In this document: piece by piece, positions 42,602-52,483 of the stretch | How the letters are laid out: each line of letters starts with the position of its first letter | Numbering within the stretch: position 1 is the stretch's first letter | From: Phytophthora sp. 'mugwort' | Lineage: Eukaryota > Oomycota > Peronosporomycetes > Peronosporales > Peronosporaceae | Length of the DNA stretch: 64,000 nt | Assembly: GCA_033558025.1 (NCBI GenBank) | Contig: JAUCEF010000016.1 | Location: forward strand, 3,286,001-3,350,000 | Direction of reading: 5' to 3' | Made by a program: the position numbers and the translations under genes | The notes under the pieces: generated by a model | Database searches by the model: none | The model's input: only the letters and a program-made list of their open reading frames with translations | Told to the model about the DNA's origin: nothing

Positions 42602-44866
42602 ATGGCATCAACTGCCACGATCGTTGACCCGCAGAGCCGATGCAGCCAAAACGCCGAGCTCTACCGCGTACGCCTGCACCAGCCTCATCCAACCGCAGTC
42701 AGCACTAACCACTTCATTCTGACAGGACGCGAGCGGCGTGCGCTGGAGCTTCATGTTGAACCTGACGGACATCTCATACGGGACGTATGGGTGAGACGGG
42801 TCGCCGACGTCCTATTGAGTCCATTTGGCCCCAATCTGACGCTATGTGTGTGTGTGGCTCTACTGGTAGCAACAACAAGTTCTACATGGCGCAACTTATC
42901 GTAGACCGTGGAGGCTTCGTAGTCTTCCGCAAGTGGGGCCGCGTCGGCGCCAAGACGCCGCAGTCCACGACCGATCGCTTTAGCAGCGTGGAACAGGCTG
43001 AACGGGCCTTCCAGAAGGTCTACCAGTCCAAGAGCGGCAACAAGTGGCCGCTAGCGGAGCCCTTCGTGCGCAAGAAAGGCAAATACTTCCTCGTCGGTGC
43101 GTGGATGGCGGGTTAAAACCTTCGCAAGTTCTTAAAGGGCCGGCTAACGGTGTGATATAATGCGACCTGACACTAACAGAGCTGGATGATGGCGAACCGG
43201 AAGGAGCCGATGAGGATGCCGCCGCGAATGTGGAGGAGAAACCCGCGGTGGCGTCTATACTACCGCTGGAAGTCCAGAACGTCGTACAGGTGGGCGGATT
43301 GACGTGTTTATTGCAGGTAGCTGCGGTCACTGACGTTAACATTTTGTTCTGCCAGCTCATCTGCGACCCGGAGGTGGTGACACGAGAAATGACCAGCCTG
43401 AATGTGGATTTGAAGCGCTTCCCACTGGGTAAGGGTGGCAGTAGTGTAAAACATGAAGCCATTTGTCCAATGCTAATTTGCTGAGATGACATGCACTCAC
43501 AGGTAAATTATCAAAGACACAAATCTCGCAGGGTTACGAGATCTTGCAGCGTCTTTCAGCTGTCTTGGAAGAGATCGAGGAGCTCACAAAGACGCCTAAT
43601 GCACGGACCAAGACGACGAAAGCTGGCGCAAAAAGTAGACGAAAGGGCAAGGCTAAAGCGAAAGGACCAGTTGCTGCTACTAACCGAAGCCTGTCAAGTC
43701 TTCGTGCAGATCTTAAGGCACTCTCGAGCGAGTTTTATTCGCTCATTCCGCACGACTTTGGCCGCTCCCTGCCACCAATGATCGACACGATGGCAGATCT
43801 CAAGCTGAAGCTGGAACTACTTGAAGTGCTGTCGAATCTGAAAATCTCGCAGAGGCTGCAAAAGCAAGAGGCTGAAAAGCCGATTGGGCCAGCAATTCAT
43901 CCTCTCGATACCCACTACAACATGCTGAATACCCACATGGAGCCACTAAGCAAGCGTGGCAAAGAATACAAGATTATCGAGAAGTACGTGATTGACGGTA
44001 GAGAACGTTTCCACAGCCACTCGTTTGTTTGCTAACCTGTATTTTATGTCTGCCCAGGTTTATCGAGAAGACAAACGGCGGGAGCAAGTTTAATATCAAT
44101 ACGATTCTTAAAATCGCTCGCCCCGAAGAAGCGACCCACAAGGACGTACTGGGATTTCTCAACAACCACATGGTACGTTCCTCAGCGGCAAACCGACGTC
44201 TGGACATGACAAACATTGATTCTATGTGCGTATTCATTGACAGTTGCTGTGGCATGGCTCTCGACTGTCGAACTTTGTCGGCATCCTATCACAAGGGCTA
44301 CGAATCGCTCCACCCGAAGCTCCAAAGAATGGATACCAGTTTGGCAAAGGGGTAAGCTACGTGGAGTAAAGTCATAACATTTGCTGGTGGCTGCCTAACC
44401 TTTCATGGCTGGTTTGCGTGTTTAAGCTGTACTTTGCCGATGCTTTGGCGAAGTCTGCAAATTACTGTTGCGTCACGTCTCGAAACCCAACAGTAAGACC
44501 ACACTCGCGATGACAACTGCGGTGGTTGCACGTACTGATAGTTGTTCGTTATTGTAGGCTGTGCTTTTGCTCGCAGATGTCGCGCTGGGCACGCCGTTCA
44601 AGACGCCAAACGGCGAGTTCCTGGACTACAATGTGGTGAAGGGCCAGCGCGGATGTGACAGTACGCACGGTCTCGGACGCATGGTGCCGGCGAAAAATGA
44701 ATTTGAGAGGCTGCCGGATGGCGTGGTCGTACCGGCCGGTACGTTGAGGGCTGTAAGCGGAACCCAGCACTTACTGTACAACGAGTTTATCGTATACCGC
44801 CGCGAGCAAGTCCAGCTGCGCTACCTCGTGACCCTGGACTTCCAGAACGTTGCCTATGTCTGGTAA
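42602..44866 (+). CDS. PARP2/3-like poly(ADP-ribose) polymerase, gene A
   Basis: Ten exons: 42602-42667, 42726-42790, 42870-43096, 43180-43289, 43356-43428, 43503-43983, 44058-44172, 44244-44351, 44427-44492, 44558-44866. All introns (58-83 nt) begin GT and end AG, and together the exons give 539 codons plus stop. Domains: a WGR domain ([31 protein letters not shown]) in about residues 23-120, a linker, the helical regulatory domain ([20 protein letters not shown] ... [10 protein letters not shown]), then the catalytic fold. The H-Y-E triad is His383 (LLWHGSR), Tyr417 (YFAD) and Glu513 (LYNEFIVY). It attaches ADP-ribose from NAD+ to proteins, typically at DNA breaks in the nucleus. The lack of N-terminal zinc fingers and the length fit PARP2/3. 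The 66-nt intron 43290-43355 has no stop, so its retention would keep the frame. Confidence 0.9.
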
Positions 44867-45069
44867 AACGATGACTACCTCGGTATAAGCACAATGACGA
44901 GAGGCATGAACCAACGTAGCAGCAATGGACCGACATAAAGCAGCATACTACGGATAAACTTGTATTATGCCTCATATTAAAGATGGCCACGCTCGACATC
45001 ATTTCTAACTGGACAAAATAACAGCCAATATCGTTGAGAGTTGCATTTTGGCGCCACCAGACTCACTTA
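44867..45069. promoter_or_regulatory. Intergenic space and promoter of PARP gene B
   Basis: Only 203 nt separate the stop of gene A from the ATG of gene B. TCATTTC at 44999-45005 is initiator-like. Confidence 0.4.
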
Positions 45070-47541
45070 ATGGCGCCTCGAAGTACAGCGAAGCGCGTCG
45101 ACCTGCTCAGTGGCTGCGCCAGCTCGGCGGAGGTTTACCTGGTGATGTCGATTACCACGTTTATGGAGATGGGTTTGGCCGTTACTTTGTCTGATATTCA
45201 TTTCGCTGATCGAACAGGACGCCAATGGCGTCGCTTGGAGCTTTATGCTCAACTACACCAACATCTCGTTTGGGACGTACGGGTGGGTCCTAGCTATGCC
45301 TAGAAAGAGGTCTAGCAGCTACTGACCCTATTGACACATAGCAACAACAAGTTCTACATGGTGCAGCTGATCCGAGACGGCGATAAGTACATGGTTTTCC
45401 GCAAGTGGGGACGCGTCGGGGCCAAAAACCCACAGGTGGCCGGCTATAGCTCCAAGAACCTTAGACATACTTTGTGTTGCTTTTTGTTGCTTACAGTTAT
45501 TACTATTGTTACTTGTGTCATTTTTGTAGCGTACTCTAGAGCGCTACAATACGTCGCTGGAAAAAGCGCAGGCCTCTTTTACCAAGAAGTTCCTGGACAA
45601 GAGCGGCAACGAGTGGCCGCTGGATGGGCCCTTCGAGAAGGTGAAGGGCAAATACGTACTCGTCGGTAGGTGACTGCCGTGCGTTTTCTTGGCATCATAC
45701 CGTTGGAAGGCTTAGACGTTTGTCTCATGATGATTTCATGACCGTTAAAAGAGCTTGACGATGACGTTTCGGAAGAAGTAGAGGAAGTCATGAGCGAGAT
45801 CGAAAAGGAAGAAGAGGTGTTGTCAACTCTCCACGAAACTATTCAAGATGTGTTGAAGGTTTGTGCTGTAAATATTTTGTATCCGAGGTGTTGCTGTTGG
45901 ACGGCAAGCTAACCGTTGTGTGTATTTAGCTTGTCTGCGATGCCGACCTTATTGCCCGTGAAGTTGCGAATATGAACCTGGACTTAAAGCGACTCCCGCT
46001 AGGTTCGTGACATCAAACATGGGTAATTATTGTAATAAGCTCACACTAGTATTTTGCACCATCAGGAAAGCTTTCAAAGGCGCAGATCTCCCAGGGTTAC
46101 ACGCTGTTGCAGCAGCTTTCTGAAGCACTCAAGGAAATTGAGGAGCTGAACAAGCCAGTTGAAAGCACAAATGAATCGCCTCCTGCTGAGCGGTCTGGAA
46201 CTCGTCGATCTACTCGGGTCAAGCGAGTGACCAACCCGAATGCAGCCCAAATCCGTCGCTTGAAGAACAGCCTGAAGACGCTCTCCAGCGATTTCTACAC
46301 GTTAATTCCACATGACTTTGGCCGCAATTTGCCGCCTCCGATCGATTCGTTGGACGAAGTGAAGCTCAAAATTGACTTGCTCGAGGTGCTGGCCAACCTT
46401 GAGATTTCGCAGACGCTGCAAGCTGAAAAGAAGAAGAATGCGAAGAAGAGTGCCGGTGCTAAATTGAATTCTCTCGACGCTCAATACAACCTTCTTAACG
46501 TCAAGATGGAGCCATTACCCGAATCGACTGACGAATTCAAGATCATAGAAAAGTACGCAATGAAAGGGACAGCTTGGTATTGCTTCAGTGCTGACGCGTT
46601 GGGGCTCTGTTGTTACAGATACGTGGAGACCACGCACGCACCGACCCACATGCACTACAAATTGCGCGTGAAGTCTGTTCTCAAGATTGCCCGTCCGGAT
46701 GAAGAAAAGTTCAAGGACATTTTCCAATCTGTGAACAACCACAAGGTTTGGTAAAAAACTCTGTACCAGATGAAACTTGTTTTCTCATTTGTGTTTGGCA
46801 TCCCGCAGTTGTTATGGCACGGCTCTCGGTTGTCGAACGTCATTGGCATCCTATCCAAAGGACTTCGCGTAGCTCCGCCCGAGGCACCGAACAACGGATA
46901 CATGTTCGGCAAAGGTGTACGTGGAGGTTGTTCTATGGTGACTGCTGTCGAAATGGTCATGACATGGTAATACTTTATTTTTATTGCAATCAGATCTACT
47001 TTGCTGACTCAGTCTCCAAGTCGGCAAACTACTGCTGGACAACCCCTCAAAACCCAAAGGTACGCGGTAGTAAGTTGTACTTCAAGTACTGTTTTTTTTT
47101 TATGTTTTCCTATCTCCTTACAAAATCATTTTTTACACTGCAGGGCGTATTGATCTTAGCTGAGGTGGCTCTGGGAACTTCCTACAAAGCATACGAAGCG
47201 GAAGATCTAACATACACTACATTGAAGAAAAGCAAGGGATGTGATAGCACGCTCGGAGTTGGCCGCATGGCTGCCCCTGAAGAGGACTATGAGATCATGT
47301 GCGTTGGCAAATAGCTCGTTGCCAGCCGTAACTTTTGCGAGGTGCTGACAATTCTGAGACGTTGTGTCTTTTTGTCAACAGGGAGGACGACGTCGTGGTT
47401 CCCATCGGCGAGTTCGTGCCGTCCGATGGTAATGCCTCGTTACTTTACAACGAGTTCATCGTGTACCGTCAGGAACAAGTAAAGTTGCGCTATCTCGTCA
47501 ACTTGGATTTCCTCTACGAAGAGGAGGAAGAGGAGGCATAA
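45070..47541 (+). CDS. PARP2/3-like poly(ADP-ribose) polymerase, gene B
   Basis: Twelve exons: 45070-45141, 45218-45282, 45342-45435, 45530-45665, 45752-45858, 45930-46002, 46066-46552, 46619-46745, 46809-46916, 46994-47059, 47144-47298, 47382-47541, giving 549 codons plus stop in frame throughout. The layout matches gene A, with two additional introns (45436-45529 in the WGR domain and 47299-47381 near the end). [37 protein letters not shown]. Regulatory domain: [20 protein letters not shown] ... [11 protein letters not shown]. Triad: His391 (LLWHGSR), Tyr425 ([14 protein letters not shown]) and Glu521 (LYNEFIVY). It ends in a poly-Glu tail. Tandem arrangement and shared intron positions show it arose by duplication with gene A. 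Both copies look functional. Confidence 0.9.
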
Positions 47542-47813
47542 GAAGAAGCATGTACATGTAGCAAGACACGAGCCAGTGACAGCGAGCGGCAGTCCATCTC
47601 GTTCTTCTAACTTTATCCCTAATGTGCATCGCCGACTGCTTCAATAGCTTCAGGACACTACTTTCGCCTTCGCTCTGGTCACGGTCACGAGTGAGCGAGC
47701 TCATGCTGTCGTTCCTCGAAAAAGTGTGGTTTCCACCACAAATGTGCCCTTGACCCGAAGAAAAACACAACGTCCAAAGCCTCTCGAGTGAGCGAGACCA
47801 CTATCCCCTTCCA

Positions 47814-49247
47814 CTAGCTCTCGCGATAAACTTGCGTAACTAAATAGGCGATCACATCTTGCGCATAGCGGTCGATGTCGCCATCTCCATCAAAGCTGCG
47901 CTGCAGCTCCTCGCGGCACTGGGCCAGCGGCAGACTGAACAGCGGGATGACCTTGTCTGCTAGCTCCTGAAAGTATCGGCACACCTGTTTCTCGCCCCGA
48001 ATGAAGAAGAGAGCCTGGATGCGGTTGGAGAACAGCGGGTACTGCTTTGAGGCCAGCAGGTCATTGTCCTCTTCAATAGTCGTGTCGTACAGACTCAACT
48101 GGTGGGTCATGAGATTGCGCAGATACTGGAGCGCGCGAATCTCATTGTCGAAGGAAATTGGCGGAGACGAGTGCGCAGGACTCTTCATCTTCATCGTGGA
48201 GAACTCGTCCTCCGTGGCAACAATGAGACGGGCAAAGCTGAATCCCTCGCGCGTGTTGGCATCCGAGTGCGAGCAGCTGAGACGAGCGTCCATTGTGTAG
48301 ATGCCGCTCTCGTGCAGATACGCTCGCTTGTCGTAGAAAAGCTGGCCATCAGCAGGCGACAGCTGGAAGTCGATGAGCACCTCGTTCGGGTTACGACCGT
48401 CCTCCTCTGTGTTGTCCTCGACGGCGAAGCCGTAATTAAGCAGGAAGCGGTGGTTGCATTTCTTGCCATAGGAGTCGTAGACCTGTGCACCCGTGCCAAT
48501 CGTCCCCAGCGACGTGATCGTGAATGCATCGATGCTCTGGTCGAAGGTCCAGCTCGTCTCGCGCGGGCGGTAGTGGTTCAGCATGTCAGCAAAAGGCACG
48601 AGCGCCGCCGTCTTAACGCCGTCAATAGTGAGCCCAAAGTTTCGGCTACAGACGATCATACGCGCCCAGCTGAAGCGATCGAGCGAGAAGCGCGCAAAAG
48701 ACGGGTCGACCCTGCAGATGACATCGTAGTCCTTACGAATAGCGGCCTTGCGCTCCTGGATCTGCTGGATAATGTACGAGCCTTTGAGCCAGCTAAGCTC
48801 CTCATCGGACCAGAAGATGGGCATGTTGCTGAGCGTAGACGGTAGCGTACTGTAATAGTTGCGGAAGAAGGACGTGTCCGCGTGCTCCATGTCCGTGAGT
48901 AGGAACATCATGAGGTAAATGTGCTTGGGCGCCACAAAGTCCACGTTGCGGGTCAATAGCTTGCGCCCAATATCTGTCTGCTTGCCCATCTCCACCGTGA
49001 TGAGGCACTTCTTCGGGATAACCAGGATACGTTCGCCTGGCACCAGCACTTTGCGGCTGTGCACGCCCCGCACCTCGGGCGCGTACTCCTGCAGCGTCAG
49101 CTTCTTCGTGTCAGCGCCGTTGCCCTCAAGCCATTGGATGAGCTCCTGTCCCACTGCGTCCTCTTGGCTTAGTCCGTTGCGCGGAGGCGGCGACGCCGAG
49201 GAGTCGACGGCTGCGGCGCTCGACGTCGGCGGCGGAGGAGCGCTCAT
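47814..49247 (-). CDS. SET-domain methyltransferase, SETD3/Rubisco-LSMT-like
   Basis: One uninterrupted frame, 477 aa from the ATG at 49247 (MSAPPPPTSS); an upstream in-frame ATG at 49331 would add 28 residues, but CATTCC initiator-like text lies between the two. The split SET domain shows GVHSRKVLVPGERILVIPKK (residues 61-80), SRNFGL (201-206), LVPFADMLNHYRP (216-228, with the conserved Asn-His), SYGKKCNHRFLLNYGF (259-274, the AdoMet pocket and catalytic Tyr region) and a C-terminal helical substrate-binding domain. Relatives methylate lysine (LSMT) or actin histidine (SETD3) in the cytosol or organelles; which applies here cannot be told. It is convergent with PARP gene B. Confidence 0.88.
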   Translation of the reverse strand: MSAPPPPTSSAAAVDSSASPPPRNGLSQEDAVGQELIQWLEGNGADTKKLTLQEYAPEVRGVHSRKVLVPGERILVIPKKCLITVEMGKQTDIGRKLLTRNVDFVAPKHIYLMMFLLTDMEHADTSFFRNYYSTLPSTLSNMPIFWSDEELSWLKGSYIIQQIQERKAAIRKDYDVICRVDPSFARFSLDRFSWARMIVCSRNFGLTIDGVKTAALVPFADMLNHYRPRETSWTFDQSIDAFTITSLGTIGTGAQVYDSYGKKCNHRFLLNYGFAVEDNTEEDGRNPNEVLIDFQLSPADGQLFYDKRAYLHESGIYTMDARLSCSHSDANTREGFSFARLIVATEDEFSTMKMKSPAHSSPPISFDNEIRALQYLRNLMTHQLSLYDTTIEEDNDLLASKQYPLFSNRIQALFFIRGEKQVCRYFQELADKVIPLFSLPLAQCREELQRSFDGDGDIDRYAQDVIAYLVTQVYRES

Positions 49248-49464
49248 GGCCAAGCGTGTCTGATGATAGGAATGGCGAGACGGATGACCCCGAATAGTGA
49301 CGTCGCAAGGTGACCCGAAGGTAAGACGCATAGGAGGTCGCTCCAATACAGATACTATGGAAACGCATGATACAGTACATGTACTTAGTATACCAATTGG
49401 AAGTATACACCTGACATAAACGCTGCGACACGTGCAACGTTAGAAATCCATGAATGATGATCAC

Positions 49465-50270
49465 CGCAAAAATTGCATCAATCTGTTATTATTATTTTAC
49501 ATGAAATGCTCGCTGCAATAATTCATGTCGAAAACTCGCGACGACGACGCGATGGCTCGATGCATTTACTGCTGCATCCATCACTACAACCACCGCAGTT
49601 CACGTCAATTACATTCGGTGGCGCTAGCCTCATAAAATGTCCCTCCTCCGCGATCCTTTCCCTCTATTGTCGGACACCGAATGGGCCTCGACGCTCGTAT
49701 ATTACATAAACCTTGTGCAATGGTTCCTGCCAGGAAACTTCTGCACTGCATTAGCATAGTACAGTCAAGTTTATCTCGTCAGATGTATCACAGTACGCGC
49801 GCCATCTCAGGCACATCAAAATCTTGGCTGTGTTGAGGTTGTTGCCCGTACGATAGCATGACGTCGCCGCGGCTCTAATATCTCGACCCTTTTCTTCAAA
49901 TGGCACGGATTCATGTGACGGTTTAATTGGCATCGATGATGGCATCGCGCTCTTAACAACGAACAATGGCAACTTGCCTTTGATCCCAAAGGCTACGAAA
50001 ACATTCTTCAGTTCGTTTGCGATATGCGGAGAGACGGGGTGGCAACGAATAAAACGTCGCTATTTTAGCCCTTAGTTTGCGTGCCCGTCTGGTACATACA
50101 ACGCTACAGTGGCAGCTCTCACAGTCGGTCGCGCTAACACCGTCCTCCAATCCCAAGCTAAAACGTAGGGGGACACACCACACCGCAACCAAACGCCCAA
50201 ACAGCGAGACGAAGGCCTCGCTAACTGTAGGAAGTAGCCTGCTCGGCCTCGGTCTCCAGCCGCCCTGTGG
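49465..50270. other. Divergent intergenic region
   Basis: Between the SET gene (minus) and the next plus-strand gene. Low-complexity ATTATT near 49488. No gene was found; the promoters of both neighbours must lie here or overlap. Confidence 0.4.
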
Positions 50271-50272
50271 CT

Positions 50273-52297
50273 ATGCGCATACTGGCGATGAACTCGCTGA
50301 TGCACGAGGCCGAGCGCCGACGGACGAACCGCGCGTCGAGTGTGGCCCGCAGTCCCGTGGCCAATGGCGACACGGACAAGGAGGAAGACGCGTTGGACGA
50401 CGACGACGTGAACGAACTGGACCCCGTAGACGGTTTCCCGAGTCCGCCCGCGCGCGCGCGGCCGCGCCGACGCTTCGTTAAACCTGTCCAAACCACATAT
50501 GAGTTGTCCTTCTCCAGACGTCAAGCCAATGCCCGTCGCGCGCGCAGAACTGGCGCCCAGGACGAGCACAAGCCGAAGCAGGACCGAGACGAGTACCACC
50601 CGGCGCTTCCCGGCGCTACCCGGCCGGCTCCTGTTGTGTCGTCGCTTTCGAGTGTGCTCTCTGAGGTCATGACTGGCAAGACTAGAGCGCTTAACAACAT
50701 TGTGGACACGACGCCGCCTCAGCTCAACGTGACGTACGTGGTAGAGCACGCCCCCGACGGGACGCCCTACGTGGCTTCGTCGGACGGCAACAAATACTTC
50801 GAGAACTCGACCATCGGCCAGATCTTCCTCAAGCCGGCGCCCAATCAACACATCGCACCGAAAGGACGACGCTCTGACTTGGACTTTTTACAGTCTGGAG
50901 GATGGCACCAGCAGCAATCGACGAGGAAGTCCGACGTTGTAGGAGAAGCAGCAGCTGCGAGCAGCTCATCTGTGGAAGCAGATGCCAAACACGGCGGAGA
51001 ACACGATGCAGAGAGCGACATCGACGCCAAGAAAGGGTCCAAGTCGTTGCTGGGGTTTAAGGGCTTCTACGTGGGCAAGAAAAAGAAGGATTTTGCGAGC
51101 GACTTGAAGGCGGTTGGACATGCTCCTATGCAGGTTTTAGAGATGCACGACGTGATCGTTCAACATAATATGGATAACGAAGTCCCCATGCTGGACCCGG
51201 ACAAGGTGGACAGGAGCCGCACAGACTCAAGTTGGGAGGTACCGACGGTCAAGAACAATGCTCAACAAGAACCAGAAGCTCAACAGCCCACGACTGTACG
51301 GCTGCTTGACTCGAATGGGATGCAAACTGCTCAGCAGGCGAGAACAGATTTGCTGGCAGCTGCAGAAACGACTAATGACAGCATCGCCAATGGCAGCAGC
51401 TCAGTCAGCGCAGCTAGCTCCACCAGCTCCACCGGTAGCGCTCCTACCAAGACCCTTCCTCGACTCCAGCCGAAGAAAGACCTACCGGCGCCGCCTCTGG
51501 CATTTGATGCATATGACGAAGACGACAATCCGCTCTTTCGGTCGTTCCAGAATGTGCGTGATGTGGATCTGATTCGATCCAAGTCGGACGAGGAAGAAGA
51601 CGATGAGGACCATGAGCATGGACACGATGAAGAGCATGAAGATGCAGCGGCTGCTGCGGATGATGATTTCCCAGACGTGAACTCCCCCGACTTCGCTGGG
51701 CGTGTTCGTGTGTCATCGGGCGCAACGAGCGTGGCGGAGTTTGTAGGTGGATTTAAAGGACAACTTTCTCGTCGATCAGGAGCAAGTGGCTTGGTAAATC
51801 GCAAGCGTGCTGTGCGGCATGCGCGTCTTACTGCAGAGGAGCAGAAGGCAGCCGATCTCGCGCGGAAAATCCGCGAGGCGCACAATCGTGTTCCGCTGGA
51901 GTTCAGGGACGAATACATGTCACTCGCAGCCCAAAATGAGCTTCAGAAGAAAAAGAAACGGCGGGCTCTCGGTCGACATGTTCGCTTTAACACGGACGTG
52001 CACATCCGGGAGTTTGAGGTCGAGTCCGAGGATGAGGACGACGGCTACAATAGTCCAGATGAGATCGTGGATGCTGTTCAGTTAGTGAGTAAGCGCGCTG
52101 TTGTCCATGCCGAGGACGTTGTTGCCGCGCTCCCGGTGGAGCAGCTGGAGCTTCCAGCGGAAGAGCTCGTGACCTTCGCACACGGTTTCCCGTCATCACC
52201 ACCAATAGGCACCGAAGCAAACAAAAACCTGCAGGATGACCCGCTGACGTTCTCGCAGCTCAACAACGACAAGCGAATGTCGTTTTCAGATCTCTGA
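50273..52297 (+). CDS. Large acidic disordered protein with PP1-docking-like motif
   Basis: An intron-free frame of 674 aa from the ATG at 50273 (an in-frame GTG at 50267 is unlikely to start). It is highly charged: acidic runs (EEDALDDDDVNELDP, DEEEDDEDHEHGHDEEHED), Ser/Ala-rich linkers and basic patches. More ordered blocks are LNVTYVVEHAPDGTPYVASS (about residue 155), KSLLGFKGFYVGKKKKDFAS (about 260) and a helix-rich C-terminal part (LTAEEQKAADLARKIREAHN). Near residues 563-580 KRRALGRHVRFNTDVHIREF contains RHVRF (568-572), which fits the RVxF consensus for binding protein phosphatase 1. I do not recognise a family. A role as a phosphatase-regulating or cytoskeletal scaffold is only inference. 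Confidence 0.8.
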   Translation: MRILAMNSLMHEAERRRTNRASSVARSPVANGDTDKEEDALDDDDVNELDPVDGFPSPPARARPRRRFVKPVQTTYELSFSRRQANARRARRTGAQDEHKPKQDRDEYHPALPGATRPAPVVSSLSSVLSEVMTGKTRALNNIVDTTPPQLNVTYVVEHAPDGTPYVASSDGNKYFENSTIGQIFLKPAPNQHIAPKGRRSDLDFLQSGGWHQQQSTRKSDVVGEAAAASSSSVEADAKHGGEHDAESDIDAKKGSKSLLGFKGFYVGKKKKDFASDLKAVGHAPMQVLEMHDVIVQHNMDNEVPMLDPDKVDRSRTDSSWEVPTVKNNAQQEPEAQQPTTVRLLDSNGMQTAQQARTDLLAAAETTNDSIANGSSSVSAASSTSSTGSAPTKTLPRLQPKKDLPAPPLAFDAYDEDDNPLFRSFQNVRDVDLIRSKSDEEEDDEDHEHGHDEEHEDAAAAADDDFPDVNSPDFAGRVRVSSGATSVAEFVGGFKGQLSRRSGASGLVNRKRAVRHARLTAEEQKAADLARKIREAHNRVPLEFRDEYMSLAAQNELQKKKKRRALGRHVRFNTDVHIREFEVESEDEDDGYNSPDEIVDAVQLVSKRAVVHAEDVVAALPVEQLELPAEELVTFAHGFPSSPPIGTEANKNLQDDPLTFSQLNNDKRMSFSDL

Positions 52298-52303
52298 TGA
52301 GAC

Positions 52304-52321
52304 ACCCGCTGTTGAGCGGGT
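52304..52321. repeat. Perfect hairpin just after the stop codon
   Basis: ACCCGCT (52304-52310), loop GTTG, AGCGGGT (52315-52321), starting 7 nt past the TGA of the preceding gene, in its 3' UTR. Confidence 0.85.
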
Positions 52322-52483
52322 AGTAAGTAGCGTATCTATTTGGAGGAGAGCAAAGCGGAAGACGAGAGCGGGAAACTCCGCTCGCTTCGCCGCACATAAA
52401 TGAACATTCACTAGTTCCCCGTGTTCATCGTCGTGCTGTTGATTCGTGCCTAGCTCTCTCTTTGTGTACTGAGAGTAGCAGGT

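Noticed and set aside
48102..48845. 247-codon plus-strand frame
   Set aside because: Antisense to the SET-domain gene, with Arg/Ala-rich composition and no domain.
50072..50851. 259-codon minus-strand frame
   Set aside because: Antisense to the start of the disordered-protein gene, with composition typical of reversed coding sequence.
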